Shown one piece after another: positions 8,227 through 14,645 of a DNA stretch of 29,710 bases. Position 1 is the stretch's first letter. Each line of letters opens with the position of its first letter. Source of the stretch: JBBRLG01 sp038231495 (GTDB lineage Bacteria; Planctomycetota; Planctomycetia; Gemmatales; Gemmataceae); NCBI GenBank assembly GCA_038231495.1, contig JBBRLG010000016.1, positions 1 to 29,710 on the forward strand, given 5' to 3'. The notes below the pieces were generated by a model that worked only from the letters and a program-made list of their open reading frames with translations, was not told where the DNA came from and did no database searches. The position numbers and the translations under genes are program-made.

Positions 8227-10016
8227 AATCGATCCGCCTGTCCCTGATGGTGTACTTCCTGGCTCTGCTGACGCTGGCGCTCGTGACCGCATCGCTCCTG
8301 GCCTACCAGACCTCATACCTGACCTTGCAGGAGAAGAAGGCCACGACGGAAAAGTTGATCGAGGCGCAATACGACCAGCGCTGCAAGGACGAGAACGAAC
8401 AGCTGAACCAGAAACTGCTGAACCAGGCCGAAATGCTGGCCAGCCTCGTGGAGTTCCGGATCGATTTCAGCCAGATCCGCGATCGCCAACTCCTCATCGT
8501 TGGACTGCTGACGGCCCTGCCCACTCCGAACGGCTACGCACTGACCCCCCTGTGGATCGGGCAGGCGTTTCCGCGGCGGTGGAGCGACCCGTTCTTCGTG
8601 GTGTACCGCAAACTGCCGCAGATCAAGCTCAACGAGGACGAGCAGTTCAAACAGCTCAGCCGCATCGGCGGTCAGGCGGCGGATTACGTCCAGATCGACG
8701 CCTCCTGGGGCAGTTCCTTCCAATCGGAAAAACTGGAAAAGCTGGGCAAACGCGGGTTGCCGCTGGATGCCGCCAGCTTCAAGCCGAACGAGGTCGTGGC
8801 CCATAACTTCGACTCCCTCGTCCTGACCCCGGACGACGTGCCGTTGCGGCGGGTCATCCTGAAAATTCCGACCGGCATGGGCGAACCGCCACGTCCTCCC
8901 CGGCAGGGAAAACCGCCCCCGGGTGGTCGGTCGGGCGACCCGCCCTTGCCCGACAAGACCGTGTTCGATTTCTCCCACCGCCCGCCAATGTATATCCAGT
9001 GCGCAACCACCACCGACAAGTTGGACGAGACGTTGCTGGGGTTCAAGGCGACCCGCGACCAGGAATTGGCCAACGTCGAAGCAGAAACGACGGCATCGCT
9101 AATCGGCCTGCGTAATCGGCTGCTTGGTATCAGCCTTTTGACCTTCGCCATTACCATTGGCGGTGCCTGGTGGCTCGTGCGCCTGGGGCTGTTGCCGCTG
9201 GAACGGCTGTCGGTCGCCGTCAGCAAAGTGTCCGAAAAAGACTTCCGCCTGCGCTTCGACGAGCCGCGGTTGCCGTCCGAATTGATGCCGATCCGCGACC
9301 GCCTGGCCGGCGCATTGAACCAGCTGGAAAAGGCGTTCGCCCGCGAAAAGCAGGCGACAGCGGACATTTCGCACGAGCTGCGTACGCCGTTGGCCGCCCT
9401 CCTGACCACGATGGAACTGGCCCTTCGCAAGACACGGTCCGCCGACGAGTATCGCGAGATGTTCGAGGACTGCCTGCTGTCGGCCAAGCACATGAACCAG
9501 GTGGTGGAACGCCTCCTGGCCCTGGCCCGGCTCGATGCGGGCGTCGATCAACTGCGGCCCCGAAACGTGGACGTGGGCGAGTTGGCGAACCAGTGTGCCG
9601 CGCTGGTGCGGCCGTTGGCAGAGGCCCGCGGGTTGAACTTGACCGTCAAGCGGCGCAACGACGCCCAGGTGACGGTCGATCCCGACAAGATGCGCGAGAT
9701 GATGGTAAACCTGCTGCACAATGCCATCCAGTACAACCGCCCCAACGGCTCGGTCACGTTGACGGTGGCCCGCCCGGACGGCCGCTTGGAAGTTGCAGTA
9801 AGCGACACCGGCATCGGCATCGAGCCTGAGAAGCAGGGCCAAATCTTCGAGCGGTTCTTCCGGGCCGACCCGTCGCGCGGCGCCGACGGGGCCAACGCCG
9901 GCCTGGGCCTGGCCATCGTCAAGGGCTACGTCGATCTCATGGGCGGCACGCTCGACGTGGAGAGCGAAGTGAACCGGGGCAGTACGTTCCGGATCCGGTT
10001 GCCGGTGCCGGCGTAA
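8223..10016 (+). CDS. Two-component sensor histidine kinase with HAMP domain
   Basis: A 597-residue membrane kinase, partner of the overlapping regulator. Domains: transmembrane segment 7-28; a large extracytoplasmic sensor of about 270 residues; second transmembrane segment 299-320; HAMP (about 320-373); HisKA with phospho-accepting His384 in DISHELRTPLAAL; ATPase domain with N-box MVNLLHNAIQYN, DTGIGIEP and GLGLAIVKGY. The periplasmic domain has no recognised fold and contains a very proline-rich stretch (about 221-243, PPRPPRQGKPPPGG and PPLP) that looks like a flexible linker or protein-binding segment. Kinases of this architecture often sense metals or envelope stress, but no metal-binding motif stands out. 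Confidence 0.92.
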   Translation: MKSIRLSLMVYFLALLTLALVTASLLAYQTSYLTLQEKKATTEKLIEAQYDQRCKDENEQLNQKLLNQAEMLASLVEFRIDFSQIRDRQLLIVGLLTALPTPNGYALTPLWIGQAFPRRWSDPFFVVYRKLPQIKLNEDEQFKQLSRIGGQAADYVQIDASWGSSFQSEKLEKLGKRGLPLDAASFKPNEVVAHNFDSLVLTPDDVPLRRVILKIPTGMGEPPRPPRQGKPPPGGRSGDPPLPDKTVFDFSHRPPMYIQCATTTDKLDETLLGFKATRDQELANVEAETTASLIGLRNRLLGISLLTFAITIGGAWWLVRLGLLPLERLSVAVSKVSEKDFRLRFDEPRLPSELMPIRDRLAGALNQLEKAFAREKQATADISHELRTPLAALLTTMELALRKTRSADEYREMFEDCLLSAKHMNQVVERLLALARLDAGVDQLRPRNVDVGELANQCAALVRPLAEARGLNLTVKRRNDAQVTVDPDKMREMMVNLLHNAIQYNRPNGSVTLTVARPDGRLEVAVSDTGIGIEPEKQGQIFERFFRADPSRGADGANAGLGLAIVKGYVDLMGGTLDVESEVNRGSTFRIRLPVPA

Positions 10017-10040
10017 GGTCGGGCGTCGGGGGTCGGCATT

Positions 10041-10068
10041 GGCTGACAGCTAATAGCTGACAGCTAAC
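10041..10068. repeat. Two tandem 14-bp units (RGCTGACAGCTAAY)
   Basis: GGCTGACAGCTAAT is followed directly by AGCTGACAGCTAAC and then a partial AGCTAT. The repeat sits in the 103-bp gap between the histidine kinase stop and the sigma-factor start. Each unit contains the palindrome AGCT. Short tandem copies like this may be a protein-binding site or a simple repeat. Confidence 0.45.
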
Positions 10069-10119
10069 AGCTATTTATGTCTTCTTTTCCTGCGACCGGT
10101 CACGAAGAAGGAAAATGTC

Positions 10120-10779
10120 ATGTCCGCGTTGACCACACCGCCTGAGCGCAAAAGGCATCGTCCGGACGCATCGACGAAGGCTCAACGCGCGCGGTGGCTG
10201 GGTGACCCCGACGTGGTGCTCATGCTGCGGGCGCGCGACGGCGACGACGCGGCATTCGCGGAACTGGTCGAGGGCTACGGGTCGCGCGTCTTCGGCTCCT
10301 TGTTGCGGCAAACCGGCGACCGGCTGGACGCGGAAGACCTGACGCAAGAAGTGTTTCTACGGCTGTACCGCTACCGCGACCGCTACCAGCCGCGGGCCGG
10401 CTTCTCCACCTGGGTTTTCCACGTCACGCAAAATGTGCTGCGCAACGCCCTGCGTTCGCGGCGGCGACACCCGTGCGTCCGCCTCGACACCCGCTTCGGC
10501 GGCGAAGACAGCCACCCGCTGGAGACCCTGTTGGCAGGCGCGAATGACGCCCCTTCGCTGCCATTGGAGCGCGCGGAACTGGCCGGCGTTGTCCGCGCCG
10601 CCGTCGCTAAACTTGCCGACCGCCAACGGACCGCGCTGGAATTGCACCAGTTCGCCGACCACTCTTACGCAGAGGTCGGGGCCGTACTCGACCTGACGCC
10701 CAAGGCTGCTAAGAGTCTGCTTTACCGCGCACGCAACCAGCTGCGCACCAGCCTTGCGCCGTTCGTGACCATGACGTGA
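10120..10779 (+). CDS. ECF-type RNA polymerase sigma factor
   Basis: A 219-residue sigma-70-family factor with region 2 (DAAFAELVEGYGSRVF ... AEDLTQEVFLRLYRYRDRYQ ... FSTWVFHVTQNVLRNALR, about 43-115) and region 4 (LADRQRTALELHQFADHSYAEVGAVLDLTPKAAKSLLYRAR, about 165-210), separated by a short linker as in ECF sigma factors. AAGGA lies 8 nt before the ATG. It resembles the sigma factor at 13402 in region 2 (DPDVxLM, FAELVE, AEDLxQEVFLRxYR, FSTWxF), so the two may be paralogues. Unlike that one, no anti-sigma gene follows: a palindrome and a reverse-strand gene come next. It may instead be controlled through the two-component system just upstream. Confidence 0.9.
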   Translation: MSALTTPPERKRHRPDASTKAQRARWLGDPDVVLMLRARDGDDAAFAELVEGYGSRVFGSLLRQTGDRLDAEDLTQEVFLRLYRYRDRYQPRAGFSTWVFHVTQNVLRNALRSRRRHPCVRLDTRFGGEDSHPLETLLAGANDAPSLPLERAELAGVVRAAVAKLADRQRTALELHQFADHSYAEVGAVLDLTPKAAKSLLYRARNQLRTSLAPFVTMT

Positions 10780-10791
10780 CCGCACATCGAA

Positions 10792-10831
10792 TTGCCGCTT
10801 GCGGCGGAGCGCGCTAAGCCGCAAGCGGCAA
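10792..10831. terminator. GCCGCTTGCGGC-family hairpin between convergent genes
   Basis: TTGCCGCTTGCGGC (10792-10805) and GCCGCAAGCGGCAA (10818-10831) are perfect inverted arms around a 12-nt loop. It lies 12 nt after the sigma-factor stop and 4 nt from the stop of the convergent DUF5131 gene, a position suited to bidirectional termination. Confidence 0.6.
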
Positions 10832-10835
10832 ATGC

Positions 10836-11615
10836 CTAATGGTCGTCGATCAGCGCAAGCCGCAACCGGCTCGCCTTGACGGGATTATTTGGGCGAACGG
10901 GAACCTCATCATATGTGCGGCCGTCCAGTTCCCGACCCGCCAGCTTCTTTCGCGTGCCGCCCCATTGCTTGAAGAAGAACGGCACCCGCGCCGCCGCGCA
11001 CCGGTCGCGTAGGCTTAGGAGCCATTCCTTTTGCACCGGCCGCGCCCCCGGCCCACTCTCGCCGCCTGCAATCACCCAGCCGATGCCGTCCAGGTTGATG
11101 TCGCCCAGGTCTTCGAGCAGCGGTTCGACCGACAGCATGCGCAGGCCGGCCGGGGCGCTGCGCAGGTGCTCGACGCGCGGCAAACCGTGGCGGCGGTTTT
11201 CGACGCTGACGCCCCACCAGATGTGCGGCTTGGCGGCGGCGGCGCGGAGTTTGGTTCGCAGCAGGTCACGCATTCGCTCGGAGCGCTTGGTCAGCACCTG
11301 GTAGGTGTGCCAGTCCGCCGCTTCCATGACGCGGACGACGCGCTGGATGTAGTCGTCGGGGATGGTGTCGAGGAACAGGTCGCTCATCGAGTTGACGAAA
11401 ATCATCTTCGGCTTGGCCCACCGCAGCGGGTCGGCGAGTTTTTCCGGCACGAGGCGCAGATCGAAGCCCTGTTCGTAGGGGTGGCCGGGCACGCCGCGGA
11501 AGCGCTCGGCGAACGTCGAGGCGTAACAGTGGGTGCAGCCCGGACTGATCTTCACACAGCCGCGCGTGGGGTTCCAGGTAGCGTCGGTCCATTCTATTTT
11601 GGAATTGTCGCTCAT
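10836..11615 (-). CDS. DUF5131 / phage Gp37-Gp68 family protein (radical-SAM-like Fe-S protein)
   Basis: A 259-residue protein starting MSDNSKIEWTDATWNPTRGC, the characteristic opening of this family. It has a Cys-x6-Cys-x2-Cys cluster (C20, C27, C30 in GCVKISPGCTHCYA), consistent with an iron-sulfur cluster, followed by family segments MIFVNSMSDLF, YQVLTKRSERM, WWGVSVEN, WVIAGGESGPGARP and FFFKQWGG...GRELDGRTYDEVP. The family occurs in mycobacteriophages and many bacteria, often beside the three-Cys-motif partner gene tcmP; no such partner is adjacent here. Biochemical function is unproven. The open frame continues upstream to 11957, but ATG 11615 gives the family-standard N-terminus; the extension runs through a palindromic repeat. 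Confidence 0.85.
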   Translation of the reverse strand: MSDNSKIEWTDATWNPTRGCVKISPGCTHCYASTFAERFRGVPGHPYEQGFDLRLVPEKLADPLRWAKPKMIFVNSMSDLFLDTIPDDYIQRVVRVMEAADWHTYQVLTKRSERMRDLLRTKLRAAAAKPHIWWGVSVENRRHGLPRVEHLRSAPAGLRMLSVEPLLEDLGDINLDGIGWVIAGGESGPGARPVQKEWLLSLRDRCAAARVPFFFKQWGGTRKKLAGRELDGRTYDEVPVRPNNPVKASRLRLALIDDH

Positions 11616-11631
11616 GAAGCTCGGAGGTTGG

Positions 11632-11665
11632 TGCCGCTTGCGGCTTTGCAAAGCCGCAAGTGGCA
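11632..11665. repeat. GCCGCTTGCGGC-family palindrome in a divergent promoter region
   Basis: TGCCGCTTGCGGCTTTG and CAAAGCCGCAAGTGGCA are inverted halves with one mismatch and no loop. Unlike most copies, it lies between two genes that point away from each other (starts at 11615 and 11751), where a terminator would make no sense. It begins 17 nt upstream of the DUF5131 start codon. Confidence 0.75.
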
Positions 11666-11750
11666 AAAGGATTTCTTCTCGGACAACTCCCTCTAGCATA
11701 ACAAACGATGGGTTCTTGGTTCCGATCTCCCTTCCGTGCCGGACGGTGTC

Positions 11751-12047
11751 ATGTCGTGGAACAACTGGCTGCGTTCGTGGTGGCCCGGTGCGCGCGACCG
11801 AAGCCACTGGATCGTCGTGCTGTACACACGCCAGGGTTGTCACCTCTGTGAAGCGGCCTGGGCCTTGCTCAGCGAGGCCCAACGCCGAGACCACTATTCG
11901 CTGGAAAAGGTGGACATCGACACCGACCCGGTCCTGGTGGCTGAACATGGTCTGCATGTGCCGGTCGTGGCGGTCAACGGCAAGGTGCGCTTCCGTGGCG
12001 TGGTGAATGCGGTGCTGCTGCGGCGACTCTTCGACAGCGGTGCATAG
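11751..12047 (+). CDS. Glutaredoxin-like (DUF836-type) thiol-disulfide protein
   Basis: A 98-residue protein with a thioredoxin fold: strand WIVVLYTRQG, redox motif CHLC (C30-C33), helix EAAWALLSEAQRR, strand EKVDIDTDPVLVAEHG, cis-Pro segment VPVVAVNGK and a final strand/helix. This matches the DUF836/glutaredoxin-like family, expected to act in the cytoplasm in thiol exchange; partners are unknown. A GTG at 11736 would add five residues, but ATG 11751 gives a more natural N-terminus; neither has a strong Shine-Dalgarno. The N-terminus is unusually Trp-rich (four Trp in the first eleven residues). Confidence 0.8.
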   Translation: MSWNNWLRSWWPGARDRSHWIVVLYTRQGCHLCEAAWALLSEAQRRDHYSLEKVDIDTDPVLVAEHGLHVPVVAVNGKVRFRGVVNAVLLRRLFDSGA

Positions 12048-12062
12048 TTCGATTCATCCTTC

Positions 12063-12197
12063 GTAACCGTTCACTCCCCCCCTTACGAAGGGGGGGTAGG
12101 GGGGTGGAAATAGCGCGATGACCGTGTACTGCAATCGTTCTTAACCCCCCCTACCCCCCCTTCGTAAGGGGGGGAGAAGTTGCCGGTGAACGGTTAC
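12063..12197. mobile_element. MITE-like element, 135 bp, with perfect 12-bp terminal inverted repeats and an 8-bp target duplication
   Basis: The ends are GTAACCGTTCAC (12063-12074) and its exact inverse GTGAACGGTTAC (12186-12197). Inside each end is a G/C-tract palindrome: CCCCCCCTTACGAAGGGGGGG (12076-12096) and the inverse-related copy at 12154-12174, each followed or preceded by TAGGGGGG / CCCCCCTA. The element is flanked by the identical 8-mer CATCCTTC at 12055-12062 and 12198-12205, a classic target-site duplication. It has no coding capacity and would need a transposase in trans; 8-bp duplications are made by several IS families, so the parent cannot be named. It lies between the glutaredoxin gene and rlmN, ending 32 bp before the rlmN start. 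Confidence 0.88.
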
Positions 12198-12229
12198 CAT
12201 CCTTCATCCTTCCGCCCTCATCCCTTACA

Positions 12230-13354
12230 ATGGGTGTTATGATCCCTCTCGACCTTCAAACGGCAGAGGCGCCGCCCGCCCGCCGCGCCCTGCTGCAAGT
12301 CACGCATGAGGAACTGAAAAACTGGTTGCGCGAGCGCAACGAGCCGCCGATGCGCGCGCGGCAACTGCGTCGCTGGCTGTTTGCGGGCCGTGCCACGTCG
12401 TTCGACCAGATGACCGACTTGCCGCGCCGATTGCGCGACGAACTGGCGCACGATTTCACGCCCCTCGGCACCGCCATTGATCGGCACCTTATCTCGACCG
12501 ACGGCACCCACAAGCTGCTCTTGCGCCTGCACGACGGTCAGGTGATCGAGTGCGTGTTGTTGCAGGAGGCCGACCGCCGGACCGTCTGCGTTAGCACCCA
12601 GGTTGGTTGCGGCATGGGCTGCGTCTTTTGCGCCAGCGGCATCGGCGGCGTCGTTCGCAACCTGCGCACCGACGAAATCGTCGAGCAACTGTTGCAGGCG
12701 CGCAACCTCCTGCCGGCCGACGAACGGCTATCGCACGTCGTCGTCATGGGCATGGGCGAACCGCTCGCCAACCTCGACAACCTGCTCGCGGCTCTCGAAA
12801 TCGCCACGTCACCCGACGGTCTTGGCATCGGCGCTCGGCACATCCACATCTCCACCGTCGGCATCCCCGGCCGCATCCGCCAACTCGCCGAACTGGGCCG
12901 GCAGTACCACCTCGCCGTGTCGCTACACGCGCCCAACGACGAGCTGCGCAGCCGGATCGTGCCGACCAATGCCAAGACGGGCCTCGCCGCCATCCTCGAA
13001 GCGGCGGACTATTTCCAGGAAAAGACGAGCCGGCAGGTGACGTACGAATACGTCCTGCTGCGCGGCGAAAACGACGCGCCGAAGCACGCGGCGGAATTGA
13101 CCCGGCTCCTGCGCGGCCGGCAGGCGCACGTCAACTTGATTCCCTTTAACGAAGTGGTAGGTTTGCCGTTCCACCGGCTGAGTGAAGTTGCGCTGGAAGA
13201 CTTTGTCGCAACCCTCAAGCGCGGCGGCGTCAGTGTCAAGGTCCGCAAGCGCAAGGGGGCCGACATCGACGCTGCTTGCGGCCAACTGCGGCGAGCCGCC
13301 CTCGACGCGGCTGCGACGGCGGCACCGGAACCCCTTGCCGCGGCGGGGGTTTAA
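12230..13354 (+). CDS. rlmN: Dual-specificity rRNA/tRNA adenine-C2 methyltransferase (radical SAM)
   Basis: Methylates carbon 2 of A2503 in 23S rRNA and A37 in some tRNAs by radical SAM chemistry, tuning translational accuracy. The 374-residue protein has the N-terminal accessory domain (about 24-80, with MRARQLRRWLF and DQMTDLPRRLRD), the 4Fe-4S motif CGMGCVFC (C127, C131, C134), VVMGMGEPLAN, STVGIPGRIR, LAVSLHAPNDELR and the conserved C-terminal cysteine near residue 355 in DIDAACGQL. An alternative ATG three codons downstream (12239) is equally possible; no clear Shine-Dalgarno is seen. The MITE at 12063-12197 sits immediately upstream, so its promoter must lie within the element, in the 32 bp after it, or in front of the glutaredoxin gene. 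Confidence 0.94.
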   Translation: MGVMIPLDLQTAEAPPARRALLQVTHEELKNWLRERNEPPMRARQLRRWLFAGRATSFDQMTDLPRRLRDELAHDFTPLGTAIDRHLISTDGTHKLLLRLHDGQVIECVLLQEADRRTVCVSTQVGCGMGCVFCASGIGGVVRNLRTDEIVEQLLQARNLLPADERLSHVVVMGMGEPLANLDNLLAALEIATSPDGLGIGARHIHISTVGIPGRIRQLAELGRQYHLAVSLHAPNDELRSRIVPTNAKTGLAAILEAADYFQEKTSRQVTYEYVLLRGENDAPKHAAELTRLLRGRQAHVNLIPFNEVVGLPFHRLSEVALEDFVATLKRGGVSVKVRKRKGADIDAACGQLRRAALDAAATAAPEPLAAAGV

Positions 13355-13401
13355 TAGGGGACGACGGCACGACCGCACTCCCCGGCAGATACGAGGACCT
13401 C

Positions 13402-14058
13402 GTGGCAGTCACCGGCGAGAGCAGCGGACAACTGGCCCTGCGCGACCCCGACGTGCGCCTTATGTACCGGGTGCGCGACGACGAGGCCGGGGCGTTTGCC
13501 GAACTCGTCGAGCGCTACCAGCACCGCCTCGTGGCCGTCATGCACCACCTGGTTGGCAACCTCACCGAGGCGGAAGACCTCGCCCAGGAAGTGTTCCTGC
13601 GCGTCTACCGCGCGCGCAAGAAGTACCTGGCGCGGTCGAAGTTTTCGACCTGGCTGTTCACCATTGCCAACAACCTTGCTTTGAACAGCCTGCGCGCGCG
13701 GCAACGCAAGCCGGTGGTGCCGCTGCGCACGACCGACTCCGGTCCGCTGGGTCCGCGGCCGGCCGAGCAGCTGGTCCGCGACCCCGGCAGCGGGCCGATG
13801 CAGCGCATCCAACGGGAAGAGTTGGCCGAGCTAATCCAGCAGGCACTGGCGGGCTTGAACGAACGTCAGCGAGTGGCCGTGGTGCTGAACAAGTTCGAGG
13901 ACATGAACTACGTCGAGATCGCCGAGGTCATGGGGTTGACGACCAAGGGGGTGAAGTCGTTGCTGAGCCGGGCGCGCGTGAACTTACGCGCCGCGCTGAG
14001 CAGCTACATCTACATGGACGGCGCACCGGTGCCGGTGCCGGAGGGGGACGAGGAATAG
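13402..14058 (+). CDS. ECF-type RNA polymerase sigma factor, first gene of a sigma/anti-sigma operon
   Basis: A 218-residue sigma factor. Region 2 spans DEAGAFAELVERYQHRLVAV ... AEDLAQEVFLRVYRARKKY ... FSTWLFTIANNLALNSLRARQRK, and region 4 spans LNERQRVAVVLNKFEDMNYVEIAEVMGLTTKGVKSLLSRARVNLR. GTG 13402 is the chosen start: GAGG lies 5-6 nt before it and it avoids overlap with rlmN. The open frame continues back into rlmN to 13276, giving an unlikely Arg/Gly-rich extension. The next gene 38 nt downstream encodes a membrane anti-sigma-like protein. Region 2 closely resembles the sigma factor at 10120. Confidence 0.9.
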   Translation: MAVTGESSGQLALRDPDVRLMYRVRDDEAGAFAELVERYQHRLVAVMHHLVGNLTEAEDLAQEVFLRVYRARKKYLARSKFSTWLFTIANNLALNSLRARQRKPVVPLRTTDSGPLGPRPAEQLVRDPGSGPMQRIQREELAELIQQALAGLNERQRVAVVLNKFEDMNYVEIAEVMGLTTKGVKSLLSRARVNLRAALSSYIYMDGAPVPVPEGDEE

Positions 14059-14063
14059 CATTC

Positions 14064-14082
14064 GCCGCTTGCGGCTTTGCCG
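14064..14082. repeat. Half copy of the GCCGCTTGCGGC palindrome
   Basis: GCCGCTTGCGGCTTTGCCG corresponds to the left half of the family's palindrome and has no matching right arm. It lies in the 38-bp gap between the sigma factor and the anti-sigma-like gene, inside an apparent operon, so it cannot be acting as a full hairpin terminator there. Confidence 0.6.
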
Positions 14083-14096
14083 TTGGATCAATCGTC

Positions 14097-14606
14097 ATGC
14101 CATCAAACCTGACCGAAAAAGATCGTGCCGACCTCGTCGCCTTTCTCGATGGCGAACTCGACGCGGACGCCAGCGAGGCGCTCGAAGCGAAGCTCGCGCG
14201 CGACCCCGCCGCCCGTGCGGAGGTGGACCAGCTGCGCCGCACCTGGGAGCTGCTCGACTTCTTGCCCCGGCCGGAGCCGTCGGGCAACTTCACCCACCGG
14301 ACTATCGAGCGCCTCGGCCCGGAACGCACCGCGCCGCAGCCCAAGCGCCGACCGTTCGCACTGCCGCGATGGGCGTTCGGCGTCGGCTGGGCAGCGTCGG
14401 TCGCGCTGGCGGTCGCGGGCGGGTACGTCGGTCTAACGCTGCTGCTCGGCAGCGGCACGCCACGGAACGAGCCGACCGAAAAAGACCTGGTGCGCGACCT
14501 GCGCGTCATCGAGAACAAGCGCCTCTACGACCTGGTGGAGGACATCGAGTTTTTGAAAGACCTGGACCATCCCGATCTGTTCGGGGAAGAACCCCACGGA
14601 TCGTAA
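14097..14606 (+). CDS. Membrane anti-sigma-like protein without the zinc motif
   Basis: A 169-residue protein. The N-terminal helical domain (1-75; DRADLVAFLDGELDADASEALEAKLARDP...VDQLRRTWELLDFLP) follows the anti-sigma layout of short acidic helices that bind the sigma factor, but lacks the His-x3-Cys-x2-Cys zinc motif of ZAS-type anti-sigmas. One transmembrane segment follows (about 94-117), with a basic stretch PKRRPFALPRW before it that places the N-terminus in the cytoplasm. The outer part (118-169) is acidic (DLVEDIEFLKDLDHPDLFGEE). Position directly behind an ECF sigma gene supports the call; the function is inferred. Confidence 0.72.
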   Translation: MPSNLTEKDRADLVAFLDGELDADASEALEAKLARDPAARAEVDQLRRTWELLDFLPRPEPSGNFTHRTIERLGPERTAPQPKRRPFALPRWAFGVGWAASVALAVAGGYVGLTLLLGSGTPRNEPTEKDLVRDLRVIENKRLYDLVEDIEFLKDLDHPDLFGEEPHGS

Positions 14607-14645
14607 CCCCGCCAAAGCGGCCCCGTGCCGCGGAGCGTGTCGGTC

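Noticed and set aside
10041..10074. Tandem AGCTGACAGCTAA units as an origin or att site
   Set aside because: Only two units, no associated integrase or replication gene, and similar simple repeats occur widely in intergenic DNA.
12063..12197. CRISPR-like repeat array
   Set aside because: The two similar G/C-tract units are in inverted orientation within one MITE-like element; there are no regular spacers or direct repeats.
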